A stretch of DNA of 60,000 nt. Origin: Symsagittifera roscoffensis (taxonomy: Eukaryota > Xenacoelomorpha > Acoela > Convolutidae). Location: assembly GCF_963678635.1 (NCBI RefSeq), contig NC_087066.1:54392312-54452311 (forward strand), written 5' to 3'. Positions 10,131 to 19,300 of the stretch are shown piece after piece (position 1 is the stretch's first letter; each line of letters begins with the position of its first letter). The notes beneath the pieces were generated by a model. That model was not told the DNA's origin. It saw only the letters and a program-made list of their open reading frames with translations, and made no database searches. The translations under genes and the position numbers were made by a program.

Positions 10131-13100
10131 TTGTTGAATACCCTTGATATACCGGTCACGATACAGAGAGGGAGGAAACTGGGATATGCTTTACCGGTTA
10201 AAACTCGATATGAAACGATCGAGAACTCAAAACAAAATGAAGTTGTTGATTGTCCCAATCATAGGGACAAAATTTGTATCTTGAGACGATTGCAGAAAAT
10301 AAAAGATTCTTCAGGTCTTATTAAATCACTTAAGTCAGAAACGGATGATGGGCTGTCGAGCTGTTCGAACTTTCCAGAGCGACCCACACTAGATGAAATG
10401 CAAAATGAAAAAACGGTCCTGCCGGAGATTGAACATTTGAGGGGCAAACTGAAAGATGAACAGCTCGAAGCCATCAAGGACGTACTAGAGCGGAACGAGG
10501 AAGTTTTTTCGAGGCATAAGGCGGATATCGGGTGTTGTAATTTCGTTGAGCATGAAATAGAACTTGAGGAAAACGCGGTACCACACAGGGAGGGGGCGAG
10601 GCGCATGACCCCACACAAACCGGACGCGTGTAGAAAAGAAATCGAGACGTTACTAGAGTATGACATGATAGAACCATCCAAGTCACCGTGGGCGTGTGGA
10701 GTAGTGATGGCCAAAAAGAAAGGCGACCGGTTGAGGTTTTGTTGTGATTTTCGATACCTGAACTCCGTCACGGTGAAGGATGCCTATCCCATACCTAGGA
10801 TTGATGAGAGCCTCTCGAAGTTAGGTGATGCAAAACTTTTTACGACTCTTGATTTAGGCTCGGCCTTTTGGCAGGTGCCACTAAGGAAGCAAGACAGGGA
10901 CAAGACAGGGTTTGCCTGCGAGTTGGGTCTGTTTCAATGGAAACGGATGCCGTTTGGACTTTGCAATGCCACAGCCACGTTTCAGCGGTTGATGGCACAC
11001 GCGCTGATAGGCGTGACGAAGAAGTATGGCAACCTGGTAATGTGCTACGTGGATGACGTGGTAATAGCGACGCCAACACTGGAAGACCACATTGAGAGAC
11101 TTGACGAAGTGTTTGCATGCATGAAGAGGTCGGGGCTAAAGTGTAAACCATCAAAGTGCGAGATACTCAAGGACTCAATAAAATACTTGGGCAGGATGGT
11201 AGACAAGCACGGCATCAGACCTGATACGGACGCCGTGGAAGCAGTCCTGACCTGGAAATCACCGAAGACAGAGCACCAGTTGATGAGCTTCCTGGGTTCC
11301 GCTAACTATTATAGAGAGTTCATCAAAGGCTATGCAGACAAGGTATACCCGATGCAACAATTAATGAGACACAAGGGCAAGAAGTTCACGTGGAACAACG
11401 CAGCAGAAGAGTCATTCCAGAGAATAAAGAAAGAGCTATGTGAGGCACCAGTACTGGGTATGCCGACTGAGAAAGGGATGTACGTGCTGGACACGGATGC
11501 GTCGGTAGTCGCGATTTCTGGGATTCTCCACCAAGAACAAGAATGGAATGGGAAGACAGTCTTGAGACCAATAGCGTACGGGAGCAAAGTCCTGAGTGAC
11601 ACGGAAATGAAGTACGGAGCACCAAAAGCAGAGATGTTCGCGGTGGTTACCTTTGTCGAGAAATACAGGGCATACCTGGGCAGTGAGCCATTCAAGTTGC
11701 GAGTCGACAATCGAGCACTGAGCTGGCTAAAAACGTACTCAATGGACCAAAGTTACATTGGGAGGTGGATAGTTCGACTGGATGGGTACAACATGATAAT
11801 TGAGCATAGAACACGAGATAAACATCAGAATGCCGACAACTTGAGTAAGAAGACGGAGTTCTATGAGAGACAAGAGCAAAGAGAGGCAGACAGACCTGAA
11901 ATCAAAGACGGCTTCTCCTTCATGGACAAGGAAACATACGACAGTCTTCCACTCACGAGATGGCTGGACAAATCAGGCAAGCCGATAGAAGATCATCCTG
12001 AATTACCTAAAGAACCTCCAGAGAAGACCATCTTGAAGAAGAGCAAAAGGATTTCAATAGAAATCATACTAAAGTCGAAGATCGTGAGGGAGACGCTCAA
12101 GGCAAAAGGCTATGATCTTAACCAGGTAGAAGCAGGAACTGCACAGATAGATGATGACTTATTGAGGTTGCTCGAGAAACTATCAGATGAGAAGCCCGTG
12201 ATCCAAGAGAAGGGTCAAGAGGAACCGGAAGTCACTATACTTCGGAGAAAAGAAACAGTGAACAATACCGACTCCTCAAGAGGAAGCGTCACTGACAGCA
12301 AAGATGTCGTGCGGTCACTAGTTGACAAAATCCCCGAAAACATTCTGGAGCAGACCAAGGCTAGGAAAAAGAAAGTGACGTTCAAAGAAGATACTGAACA
12401 CCTGGGACTAGGTCAAGAGTCCGGGGAGTGTTCCATGTTCACGGAAGAAGAAACCGGAGAGGGAAAATTGTCCGGGGAGCGTGAAGAATGGGATGAAGAC
12501 TCGGATGAGAGCAGCGAAAACCAAGACAGTCTGTGCATGATATTGGCGGAAGAGAAGACAAGGCACCACGACAGGGAGTTACAGACGAATCCATCTTCAG
12601 GAACGTACAATCTAGACATACAGGAGCTACGAGGTGATGAGGAACTTGAGAAAATTGCGGTTTCAAGGAAGCCATTCAGGGAACTATCATGCAACTCAAA
12701 CGTCAGAACGAATCTGGTGCCAGAAGATGATATGAAAATCGTGAAAAGGATGATATACGTGAAGCTGAGTGATGACATCCACAACCCTGGTGAGATGAAT
12801 GGACAGATCATGGCACTAAAGGAGCATGTCAAGGCGAGATACAGGCTGTCAGACCTAATAAGAGCCCAAAAGAATGACAAAATGACAAGTAACCTCTCCA
12901 AATGGATCAAGTCGGGGGTCATGGAGAAGGGGGAACTTGAGGAAGACAGCTACAAGATCTTGAGCCAGTTCTACAAAGAAAAGAAAGACTTACTCTATCA
13001 CACAGCTGATGGGGTGGTAGCATGCAAGAGGAAAGATGAGGAAAAGATAATACACAAACACAACCTCATCATACTGCCACAGCTGTATCAAACGGAGGTG

Positions 13101-13184
13101 CTTTTCAGATTGCACGACCAGATGGGACACCAGGGGATAGATAAAGTACAACAAAGGATACTTCACAGATTTGATTTGCCATGA
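10131..13184 (+). CDS. pol: Reverse transcriptase, RNase H and start of integrase
   Basis: A 1017-codon frame, in register with the protease. RT spans roughly residues 145-380: LRFCCDFRYLNS, LFTTLDLGSAFWQV, MPFGLCNATATFQ and the catalytic VMCYVDDVVIA (YVDD at about 305). Ty3/Gypsy-type RNase H follows (YVLDTDASVVAISGIL near 450, FKLRVDNRALSWL, HQNADNLSKK). About 350 acidic linker residues separate it from the integrase zinc-binding start (LHDQMGHQGIDK, the HH pair, near 990), much longer than usual. The frame stops with TGA at 13182-13184 inside the zinc finger, where related integrases have Trp. The CC pair (VNACLAC) is still readable about 12-15 codons later, followed by a TAG near 13233. 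Both look like point nonsense changes. Confidence 0.93.
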   Translation: MLNTLDIPVTIQRGRKLGYALPVKTRYETIENSKQNEVVDCPNHRDKICILRRLQKIKDSSGLIKSLKSETDDGLSSCSNFPERPTLDEMQNEKTVLPEIEHLRGKLKDEQLEAIKDVLERNEEVFSRHKADIGCCNFVEHEIELEENAVPHREGARRMTPHKPDACRKEIETLLEYDMIEPSKSPWACGVVMAKKKGDRLRFCCDFRYLNSVTVKDAYPIPRIDESLSKLGDAKLFTTLDLGSAFWQVPLRKQDRDKTGFACELGLFQWKRMPFGLCNATATFQRLMAHALIGVTKKYGNLVMCYVDDVVIATPTLEDHIERLDEVFACMKRSGLKCKPSKCEILKDSIKYLGRMVDKHGIRPDTDAVEAVLTWKSPKTEHQLMSFLGSANYYREFIKGYADKVYPMQQLMRHKGKKFTWNNAAEESFQRIKKELCEAPVLGMPTEKGMYVLDTDASVVAISGILHQEQEWNGKTVLRPIAYGSKVLSDTEMKYGAPKAEMFAVVTFVEKYRAYLGSEPFKLRVDNRALSWLKTYSMDQSYIGRWIVRLDGYNMIIEHRTRDKHQNADNLSKKTEFYERQEQREADRPEIKDGFSFMDKETYDSLPLTRWLDKSGKPIEDHPELPKEPPEKTILKKSKRISIEIILKSKIVRETLKAKGYDLNQVEAGTAQIDDDLLRLLEKLSDEKPVIQEKGQEEPEVTILRRKETVNNTDSSRGSVTDSKDVVRSLVDKIPENILEQTKARKKKVTFKEDTEHLGLGQESGECSMFTEEETGEGKLSGEREEWDEDSDESSENQDSLCMILAEEKTRHHDRELQTNPSSGTYNLDIQELRGDEELEKIAVSRKPFRELSCNSNVRTNLVPEDDMKIVKRMIYVKLSDDIHNPGEMNGQIMALKEHVKARYRLSDLIRAQKNDKMTSNLSKWIKSGVMEKGELEEDSYKILSQFYKEKKDLLYHTADGVVACKRKDEEKIIHKHNLIILPQLYQTEVLFRLHDQMGHQGIDKVQQRILHRFDLP

Positions 13185-13253
13185 TTGAGAAAAGCTTGCG
13201 AGAGATGGGTGAATGCCTGCCTGGCATGCCTCTAGGTAAAAGACCCAAGGAAG

Positions 13254-15425
13254 ATGAAGTTTCCCCTCAAGTCCGTCGAGAGCTCAGAGTTCAATGAAGT
13301 GGTGCAGATAGACCATCAGAAAATCTGCATGACGGAGTCGAGATATAACCAGATACTGGTTATAATCGATCACTTCACAAAGTTGGCGGAAGCGGTTCCG
13401 TGTCAGACAGCCTCGGCCGAGGAGACATGTGATCGTCTGATAACGCATTGGATATCGCGGTATGGTTGTCCAATGACTTTCCAGTCGGACAACGGCAAAG
13501 CTTTTGTGGGGGACTTGACAAAAGAATTGATGAAGAGATCGCACATTGCTCAAGCACACTCGACAACCTACCATCCACAGACCAACGGATTGGTAGAGAG
13601 ACTGAACAGGACACTGGTAAACATGTTAAGGGTGTACTGCTCAAGATACATGACGGACTGGTATAAATACCTGCCACAGGTAGTAGGGGCCTACAACAGT
13701 ACACAGCACTCAACGACGGGCATCAGTCCCTTCATGATGTTGACGGGCAGGGAGAGAGCAATGCCTCTGACATTCTTTTACCCGGAATACGAAGGGAAAA
13801 GGACGTCGCCTCAGGCATACGTGAAAGAAGCGATCAAAAGACAACAGGAGTTAAACGAGCTATGCAGGAGGAACGCGGCGCAAGCGCAAATGAGGCAACG
13901 CAGAAAATATGACGAAAAAATATTACAAGCGAAGCCATATGAAGTGGGCCAATACGTGTGGGTCTTCCAAAATGTCATACCGCCCAAGGGAACAAAGAAA
14001 CTACTCAAGAAGTGGAGGGGACCATTCATGATAACGGAAGTTCATCAACAAGGACGGTTCTATCGCTTGAGTACTGGGCGAGCAGCACATTATGAAAATC
14101 TGAAGCCTCACGTCCCGTCCCCGGAGGACTGGTGCATACCGAAGGACATGGAGGGTCTTGAGTACCTGGTGGTAGAGCCAGCGTGTGAAGTGAATGAAAA
14201 AGGCACCAGAGAGAAAAATGATGGTAATGAGAACTTGAGTTTGGACGACAATGAAAAGATAGGAGTGGAGTCTGAAGCAGGATCATTTGTAGAAGAAGAC
14301 TGGAACGACCCGGAGCAAGATGAGGTGCCAAAGTGGATGGAGCCAGATCGACCAATACCACCGGGAACCAGGACTGGCAATCGTAAACGCACCGGCATGA
14401 GGTACAACAGGTACGGGGATGACTTCTTGATCGATAAGATACAGCCAGACAAATTGGGCGAGGAACTACTGAGTGCAGGCGAACTGGAAGCCGAAGAGGA
14501 ATGGCAGGTCATTGACGATGGTGGACACTATCCGCAGGAAGACTACTCGACGCCGGAACTGGAGACGGATCTCGAACAGAGTGAGATAGAAAGGAGGGAG
14601 AATACGAACTTGAGGATACTAGAGTGGATGCGCGATGTCAAAGACAAGAGCCGCGAAGGACAAAGCATTCAACCAGTCGATGTATCAGCGGCAAATTACA
14701 TAAAGACAGAGGACCCTCTTTTCGGATGGACGGCAACAGACAGGCCACTGGACATTCCTCAGGACAATTCAGACCCGACAACATCGACGGGGACGTCGAT
14801 AAATATTTTTGTCCGGGGAGTGGGGGTAGGACTTACCCACACCGAAAATTTGATGATAAAGAAGCTCAAGGAAGTGAGAGAAACAAGCGAATTGGAACTG
14901 GAAGAAGAAGAGCCAGAGCCTGACATAGGTCGGAATTTCAAAACGAAATTTGAAATACCCAATGAGTACTCGGAAAACATCATGATAACGGATAGCGACT
15001 TCATCCTGTCAAACAGGACTAGCGCGATCTGCATCACGGCGGACATGAGTTTCAAATCAAGATTGGAAGCTGACTTCAAAAGAGAGTACCAGAACGTAGA
15101 GTTTCTGTTCAGAAAGAGACCAGGACTGGGAGGGATGGCAGCGCTTCCACCATCAGTAGCACAAGTCCCGGGCAAATATCTGTGCTTCCTAGTGACGAGG
15201 GTCAATGACAGGAACACAATCAATCCCGAACACGTGATGTTGGCACTAACAAGACTACGAGACTTCATGATTGAAAGAGGAATAACGGAGGTCTCGATGC
15301 CGGTGTATGACCCAAACAGGGGCAAACTGAGCTCAAGGGAATTGTACGCTATCCTGCACGTAGTCTTCGCGGAAACTGAGATAATGGTGTATCTTCACAA
15401 GAAATACTACTTGAGCATCGCCTGA
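13254..15425 (+). CDS. pol: Integrase catalytic core and long acidic C-terminal extension
   Basis: 723 codons in the same register as the RT frame. The rve core shows D20 (VVQIDHQK), D79 (FQSDNGKAF) and E115 (NGLVERLNRTL), with exactly 35 residues between D79 and E115, so the D,D35E triad is intact. HSTTYHPQTNG precedes the Glu, as in most Ty3/Gypsy integrases. A C-terminal domain with FMITEVHQQGRFYRLS and LKPHVP follows at about 255-290. Some 430 further residues are acidic and unrecognised, with a basic patch GNRKRTGMRYNRYG near 385. The enzyme would insert the cDNA into host DNA. The annotated Met is probably not a real start: the protein should be translated as part of Pol, with two nonsense codons (13182 and about 13233) interrupting this copy. 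Confidence 0.92.
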   Translation: MKFPLKSVESSEFNEVVQIDHQKICMTESRYNQILVIIDHFTKLAEAVPCQTASAEETCDRLITHWISRYGCPMTFQSDNGKAFVGDLTKELMKRSHIAQAHSTTYHPQTNGLVERLNRTLVNMLRVYCSRYMTDWYKYLPQVVGAYNSTQHSTTGISPFMMLTGRERAMPLTFFYPEYEGKRTSPQAYVKEAIKRQQELNELCRRNAAQAQMRQRRKYDEKILQAKPYEVGQYVWVFQNVIPPKGTKKLLKKWRGPFMITEVHQQGRFYRLSTGRAAHYENLKPHVPSPEDWCIPKDMEGLEYLVVEPACEVNEKGTREKNDGNENLSLDDNEKIGVESEAGSFVEEDWNDPEQDEVPKWMEPDRPIPPGTRTGNRKRTGMRYNRYGDDFLIDKIQPDKLGEELLSAGELEAEEEWQVIDDGGHYPQEDYSTPELETDLEQSEIERRENTNLRILEWMRDVKDKSREGQSIQPVDVSAANYIKTEDPLFGWTATDRPLDIPQDNSDPTTSTGTSINIFVRGVGVGLTHTENLMIKKLKEVRETSELELEEEEPEPDIGRNFKTKFEIPNEYSENIMITDSDFILSNRTSAICITADMSFKSRLEADFKREYQNVEFLFRKRPGLGGMAALPPSVAQVPGKYLCFLVTRVNDRNTINPEHVMLALTRLRDFMIERGITEVSMPVYDPNRGKLSSRELYAILHVVFAETEIMVYLHKKYYLSIA

Positions 15426-15921
15426 GTTGGGGACACGGGGTCTCGAGTTGGGCGTAAGGGAGGAGTCTTGAGTTAGGTACTGGGGTGCGGCACAGGTAAA
15501 GGGATCTTAGGACGCGATTGGCATGACAATTGAATTTTAGAAGAATTAACGGTGCTAAAACATAAAATGAATCTGCATGCTTTTAAGGAAATTCCAATTG
15601 AATTGTTTTAAGTAGAATGAAAATGATAAAATTTTAACCATACTGGTAAAAAGGGGGTTTCTAGGTTAGGAGCATGACATGTTAAGTCTTAATGTGGTTT
15701 CTGTTTTCAGATCAAGTTTGAAAAACAAAGTTGAAAGTCCAACTATACTCAAGCGAGAGACAGAAAGAGAAATCTTGATTGAACTCGCGATAATCGACAC
15801 CTACAGCAAGTATTTGCAAGGGAACATTTCTAGAGAATTCTTGAGTTGGGTAATACTTGAGTCGGTAAGGTAATTCTTGAGCTGGTTAATACATACTTGA
15901 ATATTTCCCGAAGTCACAAGA
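15426..15921 (+). other. Spacer between pol and the 3' ORFs, with a candidate splice acceptor
   Basis: Non-coding spacer of about 500 bp. GGTTTCTGTTTTCAG ends at 15710 and is a textbook 3' splice site (pyrimidine tract plus CAG), about 210 bp before the next ATG. CTTGAG occurs four times (near 15467, 15839, 15853, 15872). An A in the -3 position and G at +4 give the ATG at 15922 a good initiation context. I infer that the downstream ORFs are made from a spliced RNA. Confidence 0.6.
15698..15710 (+). promoter_or_regulatory. Candidate 3' splice site for a subgenomic RNA
   Basis: TTTCTGTTTTCAG matches the polypyrimidine-AG consensus. Its position between pol and the extra ORFs parallels env splicing in retroviruses and errantiviruses. 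A matching donor is not certain; GAG|GTAAGG in the 5' LTR is one candidate. Confidence 0.5.
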
Positions 15922-16248
15922 ATGGCAGACAGATTCTGGAAATCCATGCCCGCGGCCCTGAAGAAGCCTACTCTTGATGAGCTGTACAGACGCCTGAGGG
16001 ACCTGGATTATACCCAAATAGACGAGAGAATGGCGGTAATGCTGAATGCCATCCTCCAGTTGGAAGACCAGGGTGAATGCAGGGAGTCTGCGACGGAGGC
16101 TGTCTTGATGGTCGGCTACACCACCGAGGGAATATCAAACCAAGAACAGACCAGATGGTTGTCTTGGAATGTGGATGGAGGAGTAAGGGGTTTTGACTTG
16201 GCAAGGAATCCTGGCCTGGGTAACAGTACCGAATATGGCGCAGGGTAA
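15922..16248 (+). CDS. Probable N-terminus of the large 3' ORF
   Basis: 108 codons (MADRFWKSMPAALKKPTLDE...) with no family match. It lies in the same reading frame as the 1268-codon ORF that starts at 16303. Only one stop, TAA at 16246-16248, and about 18 open codons separate them. The ATG has the best initiation context in the area and sits 210 bp after the candidate splice acceptor. I therefore think it is the true N-terminus of the large protein, cut off by one nonsense codon in this copy. A separate small protein is the alternative. Confidence 0.6.
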   Translation: MADRFWKSMPAALKKPTLDELYRRLRDLDYTQIDERMAVMLNAILQLEDQGECRESATEAVLMVGYTTEGISNQEQTRWLSWNVDGGVRGFDLARNPGLGNSTEYGAG

Positions 16249-16302
16249 TTCCCACTACCAACTAGGCCAACAGCAAGATCTACAGGCCAGAGCTCGAGTA
16301 AG

Positions 16303-19300
16303 GTGCTATCGATGACGCGAGCACAACAGACGACCGAGGCATATCCGGATCTTGGTGTTCTAAAGAAAGAGCTCGAGAAGACGCAGAAGGAAAGGAATAA
16401 GGCGAACCTCGACCGGGATCAGGCAAAGCTGGATCGGGAGAAGGTTCAGCTGGAAAGGGACCAGGCGGTCAACGAGCGAGATCAGACTCTGAGGTTGCTT
16501 GAGATGCTAAAGGCTGAACATCAGCAGGAGCTAAGGGTGCGGGAGAATGCCGCGAATTGTGAACAACTGAAGTCGGAGTTGGAGAGAATAGAACAACGAC
16601 AACGCGAACTTGACGCACAGAAGGGAGCCAGGCCGATGGAGCGAGTGGTTACCAGCTCGAGGCCAGAGTCACGCATGGAGGTGGATGAAGCCCCCAGGGC
16701 AAGAGGACGGTTCAACCTTGACCGCGAGGCCCGAGAACACATGAGTGAGGGATTGGAAGTCTGGATACCTAATGAAGCAACGTCCTCCGTGCGTAGCCTA
16801 GAGACGCAACCCATACGCCCACTGATGGATGTGGCACTGCCGGGATATACCCCAACCTCGACCTCGAGTGACAGTCAGGTGAGCGGCGGCTCATCGCGTC
16901 TGAAGGAGCTGGGCGAGAAATTGCGACAGAGAAGTCGTGAAAGTTCGGCAAGGCCGGAGCTTCCCCCAACTTGGAGGGAACAACCGGTCAGGAGCGTCGT
17001 GATCTCGAGTTATAAGAAAAACATAGAGAAGAGGTACCACAGGCACAATCGGCTGAATTGGAATGCGGAACAGAAAGCCAGGAGGGACTGCTTTCATGAT
17101 GCAGCCTGGGTGGAATATCTTGCGCCAACCCGTGTGCCAGAAGGTGCGGTCCACCTGATCATAGGGGACAGCCTGGTGCGGGTGTTGACCCGGATCCAGT
17201 CGCACTGGCAGACAGGAATCTTGAGTTTCGCTGGAGCTGCCACGCCACAGATGTTGGCGACGCTTGAGATGCTAGGGATGACTAAAGTGTACACGGTGAC
17301 CCTGATGATCGGGACTAACGATGTATCAAGGGGAGAAGCGAGGAAAATAACGAGGCTGCACGACAAGATGAGCTGCCTTCTTGAGGAGCTGAGGATCCAG
17401 ATGGACCCCATCCTGTTGACAGTATGTACTGTCCCTTACAACATGATGTTTGATCAGCACGCCTTGGAGATGAACGAGAAGGTGCGGAACCTGAACAGGG
17501 TGATCCGAGAAATCCACCGGAAGAGTGTGCTCCCCGTCGGACTGTTGGACGTGGCGGAGCGCATGGAGCAAGCGAGATTCCCTGAGGACACCTCCAATGA
17601 TGGAATCCATTTCGATAGACCGAGGGGAGCAGAGTGGCTGAATGACGTCTTTCAAGGACACATAAACACGCTAGAGGCGGATCTACTAGAGACAGCCCAA
17701 TTCACATTAGGGCCACCTCCGAACCCACCATTCCTTGCCTCAAGGGCCTTGTCTGGTCGCTTGGGACCGAGGGTCAACACTAGAGACGGCTCGAGGAGCA
17801 ACCAGGCCAGATTGCAGAGTGCCACGCCGATGGAGTCTGAGGAGGTGACGTCATCAACACCTCCAGGCTCGGCGATATCCTCAGTGGTAGTGGCAGAGAG
17901 CAAGCGGGAAAAGAGGCCTATGGAGACCGCCCGCTTGAGATATCCTGAGAAGGTGAAAGGACTGGACCTGGAGGGTTTGGAATGCATGCTGGAATTGGCG
18001 GAGACTCTGGGTATTGAAAGATTGTCGCACGAAGACTTAAACAGACATCATTGCGTGGACTGGTTGAAAGCTCATGAGGCGCACTTCTCGAGAACAAAGT
18101 TGATGGAGACCGCGGACCTTACCGGAATTCCCACAAAAGCGATCATGGGACCCATCAACTACAGACCTCTCAAGCTGCTGGGGAGTCCTGGGCTCATAGC
18201 AGAACCCCCCAAACACCGAACGAGCATCGCCAGGATCAGGTTGGCGACCCCGGCACAGTTGAAGGTGGTGGACAAGCTGCTGAATCCGGAGGGAATGGAA
18301 TTTCCAGATGCCGCTTACGAAGGCTCGAAATTGGCGGAAGATCCCAGGTACGGGAAGCCCTGTGGGAGCACCCAGCTGGCCAAAACCTTGGCAGTTTATG
18401 ATAGAGCAGATCCAGCTGCTGCGAGGGTAGTCATTGTGGCGGGATCAGACTTCGAAGGAACGTCTCCTAAGTTGTTCTGGCCGGAGACTCTGATATACTC
18501 TTTGCCAGGAGCCGAACTAAACCAGATGTTAACTCTAGTGGTGGCAATAAAGTCGGAGATGCCCTGTGAGCCTGAGCTGCTATTGTTTGCAGGAATGAAT
18601 GATCACCTGCACGCGGCGGGACTTCTTGAGCAGCTGAAGGGCAGTGAACCGACATCGAAGAAGATATGGGAGGCCATTCAGACGTTGTTCGCGGCGATGA
18701 ATGAGGTGCAAGAGAATGTTGTCTCGAGATTTGGATCCAAGACGAAGGTGGTGTTCACTACATCCCCTGGATACGCGAATATGCCACCCGCCCTACAATT
18801 CGTGTACGCGGTCTTGATCCTAATAGCAGAGGGAAACGAATGGCGGATTCTAATGGCAGCCCCCGATCGGGAATTGGAGCCATCGAATCTGAGGCTCCGC
18901 AAGTCAGAATTGGCAGCGGCATGGGCGGACATATCTCATGCACTGAGGGGCTTTTATGGATTAGCCGACATCCTGATCGTATTGGACGAGGCGCTCTTGC
19001 TAGAGATATCGAACTTTGCCAGACAACTTAAGTTCAGCCCAGTCATTGGGGACGATCACCCGGCGATAAGCCAATTGACGGACAGCTTGTGGTTTCGGAG
19101 CATGGAGGTGAAGATCACGAATTCCACCGGCAAAACTAGAGGTCCGAGCAACGAGAGAAAAAATGTAGCCGACACGGAGAAGCAATTAGAGTCGATGAAA
19201 TATCGCCTGACGCAAGAGAATGGCTGGTGGCAATTTTTGACACCAAGGCTGGAGAACGCCACGGATAAGACGAGGGAGGAAGCACCACCCCTCGTGAAAC

